The notes below the pieces were generated by a model, which saw nothing but the letters and a program-made list of their open reading frames with translations, was not told where the DNA came from and did not search any database. Source: GCA-2711565 sp963664245 (GTDB taxonomy: Bacteria; Bacteroidota; Bacteroidia; Bacteroidales; GCA-2711565). Taken from it: a stretch of 64,000 bases of DNA. Every line of letters starts with the position of its first letter. Position 1 is the stretch's first letter. Shown here piece after piece: positions 46,097 through 54,749 of the stretch. Made by a program: the position numbers and the translations under genes. The DNA is taken from positions 434,001 through 498,000 of the forward strand of contig OY760934.1 in NCBI GenBank assembly GCA_963664245.1, written 5' to 3'.

Positions 46097-46116
46097 GTCA
46101 AACATAGGTCAAACAT
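46097..46116. repeat. Direct repeat next to tRNA-Pro, possible integrase arm sites
   Basis: GTCAAACAT occurs twice, at 46097-46105 and 46108-46116, with starts 11 bases apart (one helical turn). Such phased short repeats close to a tRNA are typical of integrase arm-binding sites; this role is inferred. Confidence 0.4.
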
Positions 46117-46170
46117 TTTGTAAATCCTATTTATGTATTTATATTTGGGTATAAAATTATTAATAAGCAA

Positions 46171-47022
46171 ATGAATACCCCTAAAACTTATATTTGGAAA
46201 TATTTTGAAGCTCAGGACTTTAAAAACGCCCCTAAAAACAATTTAAAAATTTTCACCATAAAGTCATTTAAAGAACTACTTCCTGACAACCCTGATTTCT
46301 TATCAGAATTCATTGAGATGTATGACCAGGTAAAAATTCCTCAAACTATAGTAGAATTGTTTAACAAGCTTTTTATATTTGAAGGTAGCAGGCGTAATAA
46401 GAGTCAGTTCTACAAGTATGAATTGAATGAATATAGCGAGGAGTTTCTTTTACTTTCATGTGCATCTCAAGAGAAAATTTCGTTACATTGGTTTATTACA
46501 GATCCTAATGACAAACTTCATGAAAGTTTCCTGCATGCAACTGATGATTATAATAACCTTTTATCAATCCTAGAATCTTTTTTAAAAAATCCAAATAAGA
46601 ATTCTATAATTGTCATTGATTACTACTCAAACCCTTTTGCTCAGTTTAAATCAGAAAATTTCTTTGTTACAAGTGAGATACTATCATCACTTTGTGAAAA
46701 ATACAACCTTAATTTAGAAAATTTTGAAAAAAGGAAAGAAGAAATACTGACTCTTACATATCATTTAGAGGAATGGAACAATATAAAAAAAACAGTAGCT
46801 AAAAACCTTTTTAATTTTTTACAACAAAAAGGATTATCACAGGCAGATTCAAAAAGATTCATTGGAGCTTTCCTAATTATTTCCCAGATACCAATTGATA
46901 GTAAAAAGAAAAAAATGGATTTCAATGATGTTGATTTTAAAGAAATTATTGATTTAGGTGATATAAACGCAATTATTGATTCGGTTGATGAAAAAGTAAT
47001 AGCAAATTATATCAATAGATAA
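46171..47022 (+). CDS. Hypothetical protein of the island
   Basis: 283 residues, no signal peptide or membrane segment, no family recognised. The C-terminal third contains a Lys-rich helical region (LEEWNNIKKTVAKNLFNFLQQKGLSQADSKRF). TATATTTG at 46140-46147 is a good -7 element 24 bases upstream. It is the first gene after the tRNA-Pro attachment point and lies upstream of the excisionase-like gene. Confidence 0.75.
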   Translation: MNTPKTYIWKYFEAQDFKNAPKNNLKIFTIKSFKELLPDNPDFLSEFIEMYDQVKIPQTIVELFNKLFIFEGSRRNKSQFYKYELNEYSEEFLLLSCASQEKISLHWFITDPNDKLHESFLHATDDYNNLLSILESFLKNPNKNSIIVIDYYSNPFAQFKSENFFVTSEILSSLCEKYNLNLENFEKRKEEILTLTYHLEEWNNIKKTVAKNLFNFLQQKGLSQADSKRFIGAFLIISQIPIDSKKKKMDFNDVDFKEIIDLGDINAIIDSVDEKVIANYINR

Positions 47023-47177
47023 CTTCCCTTTTCCCTTAATAAAATTTTGAAACACATTATTTTTTTTCTTTGAGATAGTGTTTCATGTTGTTTTATTCCA
47101 AGTACTTACATTTGCCCCAGAAAAAGAGAAATAGTTCTCTTTTTAATAGAAGCTGGCAAAAGTTAGCTGAAATTAAT

Positions 47178-47254
47178 GTCATACTGAACTTGGTTCGGCA
47201 TCTCAAAGTATTGATGATTAGCCGAAACATATTCTGAAATAAATTCAGAATGAC
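47178..47254. repeat. Dispersed palindromic (REP-like) element
   Basis: The 77-bp sequence starts GTCATACTGAA and ends TTCAGAATGAC (one mismatch), with inner arms TTCGGC (47194-47199) and GCCGAA (47221-47226). It can fold into a long hairpin. This GTCATNCTGAA type is a common intergenic repeat in Bacteroidota genomes. Confidence 0.65.
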
Positions 47255-47298
47255 AAATCGAAACTTAACTTTTGACAACTTCATAAATTTTAAATTTA

Positions 47299-47589
47299 AT
47301 GCAAGATGAAAAAGTAAATGAAACTAACGAGCAGAATAAAAGCTCAGGTGAGGAGGAAATTGTTAGCTTCAAAAAGGCATCTAAAATATTAGGTGTAGCC
47401 GAAAGTACATTGTACAAATTAACTCACGAACGAAGGATTCCTTTTTATAAACCAGGAGGAAAACTAATATACTTCAAAAAAGAAGATTTAATAACCTGGA
47501 TGCTAAGGAATAAAACTCCTTCAAATGAAGAAATTCAAAGAAAAATAATTAACAAATTAAACACAAAACAGAATGACAGAAGAATCTAA
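47299..47589 (+). CDS. Helix-turn-helix DNA-binding protein, excisionase family
   Basis: 96 residues with the compact winged helix seen in excisionase-like (HTH_17) proteins: SFKKASKILGVAESTLYKLTHERRIPFYKPGGKLIYFKKEDLITWM. Such proteins act as recombination directionality factors or regulators on mobile elements. It overlaps the following primase gene by 17 bases, so the two are expressed together. Confidence 0.88.
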   Translation: MQDEKVNETNEQNKSSGEEEIVSFKKASKILGVAESTLYKLTHERRIPFYKPGGKLIYFKKEDLITWMLRNKTPSNEEIQRKIINKLNTKQNDRRI

Positions 47590-49009
47590 CAAATCTCAAT
47601 TTTATACAGAACTCGAAGGAGAAAAAGTAGATATCAAAATCTCAAAAGTGATAGAATTTCTAGAATCTCTTGGATATAGAAAGCTAAAGGTTCTGAATGG
47701 AGGCTATAGTCTAATAAAAATCAAAAAGAAATCAATAATTTGTTTTCCTCAGGAACAAGATGTTATGCAAGACATAAAGGAGATTATTCTACGTCAAGAA
47801 GACAAACCTCATGTTTGGGAAGCCTTCTTAAAAAGGGATTTAATCAACAACAGGAAATTTCTAGCAATAGATATTATTAAAGATATAGAGCTAAACCCTT
47901 GTACAAAAAACACAGCATACTTCTTTTTCAATAATGGAATTTTAGAGGTAACTAAAGATGCCATAAAATTAATCCCATATGAATCTTATGAAGGATATGT
48001 TTTTGAAGACCAAATAAAAAATCATGATTTCAGTCCAATTAATGAACTGGGAAAATCAGAGTTTAATACGTTTTTATTTAATCTTAGTAATAAAGACGGT
48101 GATAGATTTCGTTTTTTGACAAGTTCACTTGGATTTTTAATCCATGGTTTCAAGGATTCCAAACTAACAAAAGCAGTAATATTAGTAGATGAAAAATTAG
48201 ATTTTTCAGGAGCTGCACATGGAGGAACAGGAAAATCTCTTATCGGAAGAGCAGTGAGAGAAACAATATCTGCACTATATAAAGACGGTAAAAGATTAAA
48301 TAGTAAAGGGAACAAATTCTTCTTCCAAGATATAGATTTTACCCATAGAGTTTTAAATATAGACGACGTAAATAAAGATTTCAAATTTGAAGAATTCTTT
48401 TCAGTAATTACAGAGAATCTTACAGTAGAGAAAAAATTCAAAACTCCATATACAATACCCAGCAACTTAAGCCCAAAACTTTTGATAACTTCTAATTACA
48501 TGATTCAAAGCTCTGGAGGAAATTCTGATTTAAGAAGACGGCTTGAAATTGAAATCGCCCCTTATTACAATAGAAACTTCACTCCATTTGATGAGTTTAA
48601 TCATCGTTTGTTTGATGATTGGGATACAGAAGAAAGAAATCTATTTTACAATGATATGATAAATTATTGTCAATTTTATCTGGCAAATGGAATCATGTAT
48701 ACAACCTCAATAAACTTAGAAGAAAACAAACTAATATCTGAGACTTCTCCGGCTTTTGTTGAGTTTACAGACTCAAAGATAGTGTTTAGTAAGAATAATG
48801 AGGTTACTATAGATAAATCAGAACTATATACTGAATTTAGAGAGAAGTATCCTATTGAAAGTAAGAACATCTCTATTATAGCATTTAAAAACTACCTCGA
48901 TAAATGGGGGAGTAAAAGAGGTTATAAATTAACACATCGAAAAAGTAATAGCAAGTCATTAGTTGATATAGAAATGGGCAACTCTAAAGAGCCAGAAGTG
49001 ACGAAGTGA
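47573..49009 (+). CDS. Primase/helicase-type replication protein of a mobile element
   Basis: 478 residues. The C-terminal half is an SF3-like ATPase: Walker A GAAHGGTGKSLIGRA near residue 215, Walker B RVLNIDDVNKDF, sensor Asn in PKLLITSNYMI, and the arginine-finger-like DLRRRLEIEIAP. The N-terminal part (DKPHVWEAFLKRDLI, ELNPCTKNTAYFFFNNG) resembles D5-type regions preceding such helicases in phages and integrative elements. It probably replicates the excised element. A stem-loop follows at 49027-49056. Confidence 0.85.
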   Translation: MTEESNKSQFYTELEGEKVDIKISKVIEFLESLGYRKLKVLNGGYSLIKIKKKSIICFPQEQDVMQDIKEIILRQEDKPHVWEAFLKRDLINNRKFLAIDIIKDIELNPCTKNTAYFFFNNGILEVTKDAIKLIPYESYEGYVFEDQIKNHDFSPINELGKSEFNTFLFNLSNKDGDRFRFLTSSLGFLIHGFKDSKLTKAVILVDEKLDFSGAAHGGTGKSLIGRAVRETISALYKDGKRLNSKGNKFFFQDIDFTHRVLNIDDVNKDFKFEEFFSVITENLTVEKKFKTPYTIPSNLSPKLLITSNYMIQSSGGNSDLRRRLEIEIAPYYNRNFTPFDEFNHRLFDDWDTEERNLFYNDMINYCQFYLANGIMYTTSINLEENKLISETSPAFVEFTDSKIVFSKNNEVTIDKSELYTEFREKYPIESKNISIIAFKNYLDKWGSKRGYKLTHRKSNSKSLVDIEMGNSKEPEVTK

Positions 49010-49026
49010 CGAATATTTAACAAACT

Positions 49027-49056
49027 AACAAGAGGACTTTTTTTAGTCCTCTTGTT
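49027..49056 (+). terminator. Stem-loop after the primase gene
   Basis: AACAAGAGGACT-TTTTTT-AGTCCTCTTGTT, a perfect 12-bp stem with a T6 loop. The downstream sequence is only moderately T-rich. Confidence 0.7.
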
Positions 49057-49153
49057 AATTGTTTTCAAATCTGTTAAGACACTGTTTCAGAAAGTGTGTA
49101 AGTAAAGAATGTCCAGGGTTAAGTGATCTATAACTTGACATGCACACCTAACT

Positions 49154-49501
49154 TCACACCTCTGAATGATTACTGAAGTATTTTCTCATTTTCTTGAAGA
49201 ACTTATTCATTTTCTTTACAACTTTTTTTACCCAAACCAAGATTTCTGCATCTGTTGTATAAAGAAATAAATATCCCCCTAAACCTAATAAAATGACCAG
49301 TAATATTAAAATTAAGCTATAGGAGATCTCCACTCCAAAGACATCAACACAATAGTAATTCAATGGGAAGTCCAGTTGCTTTTTAAAAACAAATGGTTTA
49401 CAATCCCGCATAGGAACTTTACCTATGTAAGCAATAAGCATTCCTACTACACTGAATAACAGTATTTTTACTGATATTCTTTTTTCTCTTAATGTTTTCA
49501 T
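49154..49501 (-). CDS. Small two-span membrane protein, unknown
   Basis: 115 residues with hydrophobic segments at about 10-27 and 57-82 and a strongly basic C-terminal tail (WVKKVVKKMNKFFKKMRKYF) likely facing the cytosol. No family recognised. It lies on the opposite strand from the primase gene. Confidence 0.6.
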   Translation of the reverse strand: MKTLREKRISVKILLFSVVGMLIAYIGKVPMRDCKPFVFKKQLDFPLNYYCVDVFGVEISYSLILILLVILLGLGGYLFLYTTDAEILVWVKKVVKKMNKFFKKMRKYFSNHSEV

Positions 49502-49716
49502 CGTAAAATATTTAAAAAAGTTAATTTTAAAATGACACTAATCTTGTCATGACAGCAAATACCAACTCACAAAATCAGGCTTGATATTCTCTCTTCCAAG
49601 GAGAGTGAGAGGTAAAAAAAGCTATATTAAAATGTAGATGTAAAACGACATTTCTTTTTATATCCCTCATTTACCCCTCTTAGGGGGAAGAACACACCGG
49701 GGTAATGTTCCATTTC

Positions 49717-50151
49717 CTACAATAAACACTCATCATTGAAACTGTAGTATGATTCCTTGGTAATAATCAAATGGTCTAGAAGGTTAATATCCAGGTGCTC
49801 TCCTGCAACTTTGACTTTTTTTGTGATTGATTTATCAGGTTCACTTGGCTTTAAGTTTCCACTGGGGTGGTTATGAACCAAGATGATGTTTGAAGCATTA
49901 CATTTAAGGGCTACACCAAACAATAGCCTAACATCAATGATACTTGAGTTTATACCACCTCTTGAGAGTTCATGGATACCTATTACAAAGTTCCCGTTAT
50001 TAAGAAGGATCAACTTTACAACCTCCTTATATTCTAAGATACCTGCATCCCAGTTCTTGAGAATAAAACCATAAACATCCTGGCTGCTTTGTATTTTTAC
50101 CTTCACAGGGTTTAGGTTGGTATATGAGACTTCTATTTCTGCTATATCCAT
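49717..50151 (-). CDS. RadC-like JAB/MPN domain protein
   Basis: 144 residues covering only the C-terminal JAMM domain of RadC: ELSRGGINSSIIDVRLLFG, the metal motif HNHPSGNLKPSEPD (HxHPSG...D), and LDHLIITKESYYSF. The helix-hairpin-helix N-terminus of chromosomal RadC is absent, as in versions carried by mobile elements. Role unknown (possibly anti-restriction or DNA-processing). It is 4 bases downstream of the next gene upstream (50156-50506), forming an operon. Confidence 0.9.
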   Translation of the reverse strand: MDIAEIEVSYTNLNPVKVKIQSSQDVYGFILKNWDAGILEYKEVVKLILLNNGNFVIGIHELSRGGINSSIIDVRLLFGVALKCNASNIILVHNHPSGNLKPSEPDKSITKKVKVAGEHLDINLLDHLIITKESYYSFNDECLL

Positions 50152-50155
50152 AGTG

Positions 50156-50506
50156 TTATATCTCTGCTAACTCAAGGGTTTCTTCTACATCAGCATTTTC
50201 ATTATCTTGTGAATTGGCAGGGATAAAAACATAGGTATGATCCAGGATCATCTTCTCCCCTGTTTTCTTACTAAAATACTCATAGGGTTTACATGGAACC
50301 TTATGGATTTCTCCATCCAGTTCAGAACCTATTAACAGCTCACAGGCTGATTTATCAAATGTAGAGCTTACAAAGGCTTTTTTTGACGTGGCAAAATACT
50401 GCCCCGTATTTTCATTTTTAACCATTTCTACACCTCCGTGTAGCTCCAGGACATAAAACGTCCTGTTCTCTGTTACCCTTTCTTTAAAGTTTACAATTCG
50501 TACCAT
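50156..50506 (-). CDS. Hypothetical protein upstream of the RadC-like gene
   Basis: 116 residues, soluble, with VKNENTGQYFATSKKAFVSSTFD and EYFSKKTGEKMILDHTYVFIP. The same pairing of a small protein with a short RadC is seen on Bacteroidota mobile elements, but I recognise no domain. Acidic C-terminus. Confidence 0.65.
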   Translation of the reverse strand: MVRIVNFKERVTENRTFYVLELHGGVEMVKNENTGQYFATSKKAFVSSTFDKSACELLIGSELDGEIHKVPCKPYEYFSKKTGEKMILDHTYVFIPANSQDNENADVEETLELAEI

Positions 50507-50818
50507 GTTATTAAGTTTTAATTAAGTGAATACCAAACCTTCATTCTACTGTAGAAGGAGTATCAATTCAAATTGATTATTATGCCAGGCTAAAAATCAA
50601 TAAAGCGATATGGCTTGGTGGGGGGTGTTTCCTCCCCAAAAAAGTAGGGGGGCTTAGTCTGTGGGGGATTACGTTTGCACTATTTTTCTGAAAAAAATTT
50701 TATTTTAAAAAAAAATTTCCATGTAAGAGCTGAAAATAATTTTGTTATTTATCTATAAACTCACTAATATTGTTCTATAAAGACATAATGAAATAGCTTA
50801 CTCTATTCTTGATGTGAA

Positions 50819-50943
50819 AATCGGCAGTTTTCAATAGTACGCAAGAAAAAAGTAATGCTCATGCTATAGCGTGGGCTATCTTTTTGCGTACTTGGCATGC
50901 CGATGCCACACATCAGAAAGGTAATCCCCACGCTATTTTTTTT
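50819..50943 (+). promoter_or_regulatory. Leader region with two mutually exclusive hairpins
   Basis: Within the 475-base gap 50507-50981, TACGCAA (50838-50844) pairs with TTGCGTA (50884-50890) around a GCTATAGC centre, forming a long imperfect hairpin. AGCGTGGG (50868-50875), which lies inside that hairpin, also pairs with CCCACGCT (50927-50934), which is followed by T8, making a terminator-like alternative. The next ATG is at 50982. This could be an attenuator or a decayed recombination site. The rest of the gap holds G-rich runs (50617-50667) and no frame. Confidence 0.4.
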
Positions 50944-50981
50944 GAATAATGCCAACTGGGGACTGGCACAAAAAAAACATT

Positions 50982-51527
50982 ATGAAGCATTTTATAATTC
51001 TCTCCGTTTTATTGGCTTTGACAACCATTTCTAATGCCCAGGGATATACAGTAATCAGAAACAAAGAAGATATTTACACCTCTACCGGGCCACTCCTTTT
51101 ATCAAAGCATAAAAAACTACCTGTATTGTTTATTTCATTTAATAAGACCTATAATTCCGTAGAGAAAGAAGCTGTATATGATGCTGATATTCTTTTTCAT
51201 AGTAAATACAAGAGGAAAGCAAACATAGGTGATACTATTAGAATAGAATTAGGAAATGGGCTTAATATTATAGCACAAAATAAATCTTGTGATTTTGGGA
51301 TTTATTCAGGAAACATTGACAGGTATTCAAATGTATTTCATATAGCATTAACAGGGGAACAAATAAAGCATATTGCTGAATCTGGAATAGTAAAAGTTGT
51401 TGTCTCTAAGAATGTGTGCTTTAAAATAAAGGTCTTAAAAAGATTTAAGAAAGATGTTCGAGAACTAATTGATTTTAGGCTTGACAATATTAATCCCAAG
51501 GTGTTTGAGTGTATGGAAGATTTTTAA
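50982..51527 (+). CDS. Small secreted protein, unknown
   Basis: Start set at 50982 (MKHFIILSVLLALTTISNAQ), which opens directly with a signal peptide; the frame from 50949 adds eleven polar residues. 181 residues. The mature part is mixed beta/basic (KRKANIGDTIRIELGNGLNI, IVKVVVSKNVCFKIKVLKRF). No family recognised. It follows the alternative-hairpin leader. Confidence 0.6.
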   Translation: MKHFIILSVLLALTTISNAQGYTVIRNKEDIYTSTGPLLLSKHKKLPVLFISFNKTYNSVEKEAVYDADILFHSKYKRKANIGDTIRIELGNGLNIIAQNKSCDFGIYSGNIDRYSNVFHIALTGEQIKHIAESGIVKVVVSKNVCFKIKVLKRFKKDVRELIDFRLDNINPKVFECMEDF

Positions 51528-51628
51528 TACAAATCAACCGCTCTTTTTCTTTTTAAAAAATTAAACATCTTAGTGCAAACGGATATATAGTTACCTAAAA
51601 TTAGGCTCCTTTTTCTATTGTAGGTATG

Positions 51629-51870
51629 AAAATAATTCATAGAAATTGAGGGTTTTACATTTTTAATTTTTATATTTACCTCATTAGAAGGATAATGCTT
51701 ACTCCCCAGCATTGTGAAAGTTGGTTTAACAATTACAAAAGGTTGTGTTATACAACTAGATAAAAAATACAATATAATGATTTTGAATTACATAGAAAAA
51801 ACCTAAGTTGTGTAACACAACCTTTTGCTATAAGTGAAATAACACACATTGGTTTATACATACGTTATGC
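51629..51870 (+). repeat. Cassette spacer repeat, copy 1, ending in GTTATGC
   Basis: Long stretches are shared with 55558-55798 (AGAAATTGAGGGTTTTA; TATTTACCTCATTAGAAGG; GCTTACTCCCCAGCATTG; AATAACACAC-TTGGTTTATA). GGTTGTGTTA (51741-51750) and TAACACAACC (51813-51822) are perfect inverted arms. The end GTTATGC (51864-51870) is the start of the next cassette. Confidence 0.75.
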
Positions 51871-51884
51871 CGCATTTTAACAAA

Positions 51885-52340
51885 ATGACAGACACTAAAC
51901 AAACATATGATGATTTAATCGGAATTATATCAAAGGTCTTAAGAGTACCAATTGAAAATTTGAATCTTGATACAACAATAAATAATGACCTTGGAATATA
52001 CGGCGATGATTGGGATGAATTAATGTATCCTATACTTGATAAATATCCAATTGACGAACATTCTGATTTTGAATTTAGCCGACATATGAGACCAGAAGGA
52101 GATTTAATATTACCATTTCTGCTTGAGATAATTTTAACCCTACCAAGACTACTGCTTGGAGCGATAATTTACCCAATTAATAGAAAGATAGGTAGTCGGA
52201 TTTTGAAAAAGCGGATTTTTGGATTATTAAAATATGACAATCAACCTTTGTACATTGCAGATATTTATAACTCTATTTTAAAGAGAAAGTGGGAATATGC
52301 TAAAGATTCCGATTTAGACCTGAAACAATTGATTAAGTAA
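51885..52340 (+). CDS. DUF1493-like small protein
   Basis: Start chosen at 51885 (MTDTKQTYDDLIG); ATG at 51867 lies inside the recombination core and TTG at 51849 inside the spacer repeat. About 151 residues. The segment VPIENLNLDTTINNDLGIYGDDWDELM resembles DUF1493/acyl-carrier-like proteins, in which a D-GDD motif follows a short helix. A hydrophobic segment lies at about 68-90. It is followed 4 bases later by a membrane protein in the same cassette. Function unknown. Confidence 0.68.
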   Translation: MTDTKQTYDDLIGIISKVLRVPIENLNLDTTINNDLGIYGDDWDELMYPILDKYPIDEHSDFEFSRHMRPEGDLILPFLLEIILTLPRLLLGAIIYPINRKIGSRILKKRIFGLLKYDNQPLYIADIYNSILKRKWEYAKDSDLDLKQLIK

Positions 52341-52343
52341 AAA

Positions 52344-52832
52344 ATGGACACGGAAAAAAGATTTAAAACAAAAACTGGATTTTGCCATATTCTTCCTGAC
52401 AGGATAGTGCTGACTCGTGATGGTGTAATTGGAAATGTGGCAAAAATGACTGTAGAAAAAGGGATTGCACGGATTTTAGTAATTTATGGACTACTTTCTA
52501 TTTTCCTTATTTATTCTGCCATTGAGAAATACAAAGTTGGAGAGATTGGCTTAACAATTTTTTTTGGATTAGTTGCTGCCTACTTGATTTATGGTATATT
52601 GACAAGCGTAAATAATTCAGCAACACCTGTGATTAATAGAGATTCGATTCAAAAAACTTTATTTAAAAAGGGTATTAAGGGATTAACGAGAGCAAGATTC
52701 GAGGTGTATTTTCGAGAAAGCTCTGAAAAGACAAAGAAAAGATTAATAATGCTTCCTGGTTCATTGACAGGTGGTATTACTGAGACTGATATTGCTCTAA
52801 AAATAATGAAAGAGGAAGGATTAATTGAATAA
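52344..52832 (+). CDS. Two-span membrane protein of the first cassette
   Basis: 162 residues with two hydrophobic segments (about 42-60 and 68-88) and flanking soluble parts; the N-terminus TGFCHILPDRIVLTRDG and C-terminus RLIMLPGSLTGGITETDIA look like a split PH-like fold, but I cannot confirm a family. The cassette's 3' boundary CGGCATAAC begins 6 bases after its stop. Confidence 0.65.
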   Translation: MDTEKRFKTKTGFCHILPDRIVLTRDGVIGNVAKMTVEKGIARILVIYGLLSIFLIYSAIEKYKVGEIGLTIFFGLVAAYLIYGILTSVNNSATPVINRDSIQKTLFKKGIKGLTRARFEVYFRESSEKTKKRLIMLPGSLTGGITETDIALKIMKEEGLIE

Positions 52833-52838
52833 AAACGA

Positions 52839-52970
52839 CGGCATAACACGCGGTATAGTTAATAAGGGTTTCAGTGGTTTTCGGGGCGTAGTAACCCGCT
52901 CCAAAATTTACTGTAACTTGATAGGTAAAAAGCCCGCAATCCCTTACTAACCATACCGCCACCGTTGCCT
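52839..52970. other. attC-like recombination site of the first cassette
   Basis: CGGCATAAC (52839-52847) is the exact reverse complement of this cassette's own start GTTATGCCG (51864-51872). The site ends with GTTGCCT (52964-52970). Between them GCGGTATAGTTAATAAGGG (52850-52868) pairs with 52941-52959 at 17 of 19 positions; both mismatches become G-T wobbles on the bottom strand. The length of 132 bp and the AAC...GTT borders match integron attC sites. Confidence 0.65.
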
Positions 52971-53069
52971 GTAATTCCCCAGATAAAATCCTCCCAAATT
53001 GATGTAATGAAAAATATCAATTTTCCAGATTCTATTGATTTTCCCAGCTAACGATTGAGCATTATTTTA

Positions 53070-53235
53070 GCAACCGGCTTTATGGGAGACCGGTTTTTAA
53101 AATGGTACTGCTTGTGATTTACAAGTAAGTCCCGGTGTCATTCTGGTACTGGATGTAAAAAGCCCCGGGAGGTACATTCCCGAGGCAGTTGATAAATTTT
53201 AATGGTGGCTCCGATCATTCGGAGACCCCGATCAG
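53070..53235 (+). ncRNA. Candidate bridge RNA of the IS110 element
   Basis: The transposase leader holds consecutive hairpins: AACCGG/CCGGTT (53072-53095), CTTGT/ACAAG (53111-53125), GCC-CGGGA/TCCCG-GGC (53162-53186) and CTCCGA-TCAT-TCGGAG (53209-53224). Recent work on IS110 elements showed that this non-coding end encodes a bispecific RNA whose loops pair with target and donor DNA. Position and structure fit; the pairing loops are not resolved here. Confidence 0.5.
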
Positions 53236-53298
53236 AATAATTTTCAAGTGTAAAGATACATCCTCATAAGGCCCTTTTATATATTAAATTGAAAAAAA

Positions 53299-54684
53299 AT
53301 GAAAATGAAAAAGGTTCCTATGGAGATTATCAATCCCAATTGTGCAGGTATTGATGTTGGAAGTCGCTCACATTATGTTGCTATTGGTCAGTCAGATGCT
53401 GATGTACGTGAGTTTGGGGTTTATGCAGAGGATTTAATGGAGTTGTGTCAATGGCTAAAAGAAAGCCAAATAACAACTGTAGCATTAGAATCTACAGGTT
53501 CTTACTGGCAAAATCTATTTGTCGAGCTAATTAATTCTGGAATTGATGTTGTACTTACTAGTGGTCGGTTTACAAAAAACATGAACAGAAAGAAGACCGA
53601 TGTTAGAGATTGTCAGTGGATTCAAAAACTACATTCTCTAGGTTTACTTCCCTCTAGCTTTTTACCAGATCACACAACTGAAAGACTTCGTACACTTTGT
53701 AGACAAAGGTTAAATATTATTGATCAAAAAGCAGATGCATCCCACAAGATGCAGAAATACCTGAAGCTTTTGAACTTTCGTTTAGATGTAGTTGTTAGAG
53801 ACGTAACAGGTTTGACTGGTATTAAGATTATTGAAGCTATTTGTAATGGAGAACTTGATCCGGAAGAATTATCAAAGCACCGGCACTACAATTGTCGCAA
53901 AAGTCAGGATGAGATAGCAAAGGCATTGGTAAGTAATGAAAGAGATGATTATTTATTTGGCTTAAGACAAGAATATGAACGGCATCTTTTTTACCAAAAT
54001 CAAATTGAAAAGTGTGATCAAAAAATCACAGCGTTTCTAGAAAATGTATTAATTGATACTGAAATTGCTCCTCCAGATGATAAGCCATATAAGAGGAATA
54101 ATAAGAACTCAATTACTGGCCTTGATTTGAATAAAACAGCCTATCAATATTTTAATGGTGTTGATTTGTACCAGATCCCAGGGGTAAGTCATTCTACTAT
54201 CATAACAATAATGAGCGAAATTGGGCCCGATGGTTTTTCTAAATTTCCAACAGCAAAACATTTTGCTTCTTGGTTACGACTTGCTCCAAACAATAAAATA
54301 AGTGGAGGGAAAGTGCTGTCAAACCGTATTCCCAAAGGAAGTAACAGATTAAAGATAGCCTTAAGAAATGCGGCTAATGCCGTTGGAAACTTGAAAGAGT
54401 CGGATCTGGGACGTTTTTTTCAGAAGATTGCATACAAAAAAGGCAGACAAGCTGCCATAACTGCAACCGCTAGAAAAATAGCTGTTATTCTATGGAATAT
54501 GATTACCAAGAAAGAAGCCTACAAACCAAAAACGACCTATGTTTTTCTGGATGAAAAAAGGAAACAACTTGCAATAATCAGAAAGAAAATCGCTAAATTT
54601 GGTTTTGATCCTAATGAACTTGGTGTTTTTTCTCAAGAACGATACAGATTAAAATGGAAAGCAAAGAATGTTAATAATCAATAG
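53299..54684 (+). CDS. IS110-family transposase (DEDD recombinase)
   Basis: 461 residues, apparently intact. The N-terminal DEDD domain has GIDVGSRSHYVAIG, TVALESTGSYWQNLFVEL and KKTDVRDCQWIQKLHSLGLL. The C-terminal transposase_20 domain has LYQIPGVSHSTIITIMSEIG, FPTAKHFASWLRLAPNNKISGGK (with the catalytic-Ser region SNRIPKGSNRLKIALRNAA). The non-coding part lies 5' of the gene, as in the IS110 subgroup rather than IS1111. It inserted in or beside a cassette array. Confidence 0.95.
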   Translation: MKMKKVPMEIINPNCAGIDVGSRSHYVAIGQSDADVREFGVYAEDLMELCQWLKESQITTVALESTGSYWQNLFVELINSGIDVVLTSGRFTKNMNRKKTDVRDCQWIQKLHSLGLLPSSFLPDHTTERLRTLCRQRLNIIDQKADASHKMQKYLKLLNFRLDVVVRDVTGLTGIKIIEAICNGELDPEELSKHRHYNCRKSQDEIAKALVSNERDDYLFGLRQEYERHLFYQNQIEKCDQKITAFLENVLIDTEIAPPDDKPYKRNNKNSITGLDLNKTAYQYFNGVDLYQIPGVSHSTIITIMSEIGPDGFSKFPTAKHFASWLRLAPNNKISGGKVLSNRIPKGSNRLKIALRNAANAVGNLKESDLGRFFQKIAYKKGRQAAITATARKIAVILWNMITKKEAYKPKTTYVFLDEKRKQLAIIRKKIAKFGFDPNELGVFSQERYRLKWKAKNVNNQ

Positions 54685-54749
54685 GTTAACTTTACGTTAG
54701 TCAGAATGTTAAAACAGAGCCATTCCTTGAATAAACTAAACTCATATAA

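Larger units (their letters stand above)
52971..54749 (+). mobile_element. IS110-family insertion element, ends approximate
   Basis: It contains an IS110 transposase preceded by a structured non-coding region of about 300 bases. IS110 elements have no long terminal repeats or target duplication, so exact ends cannot be fixed without an empty-site comparison. The left part lies against the attC-like site; the right end lies before the gene at 54750. Confidence 0.65.
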
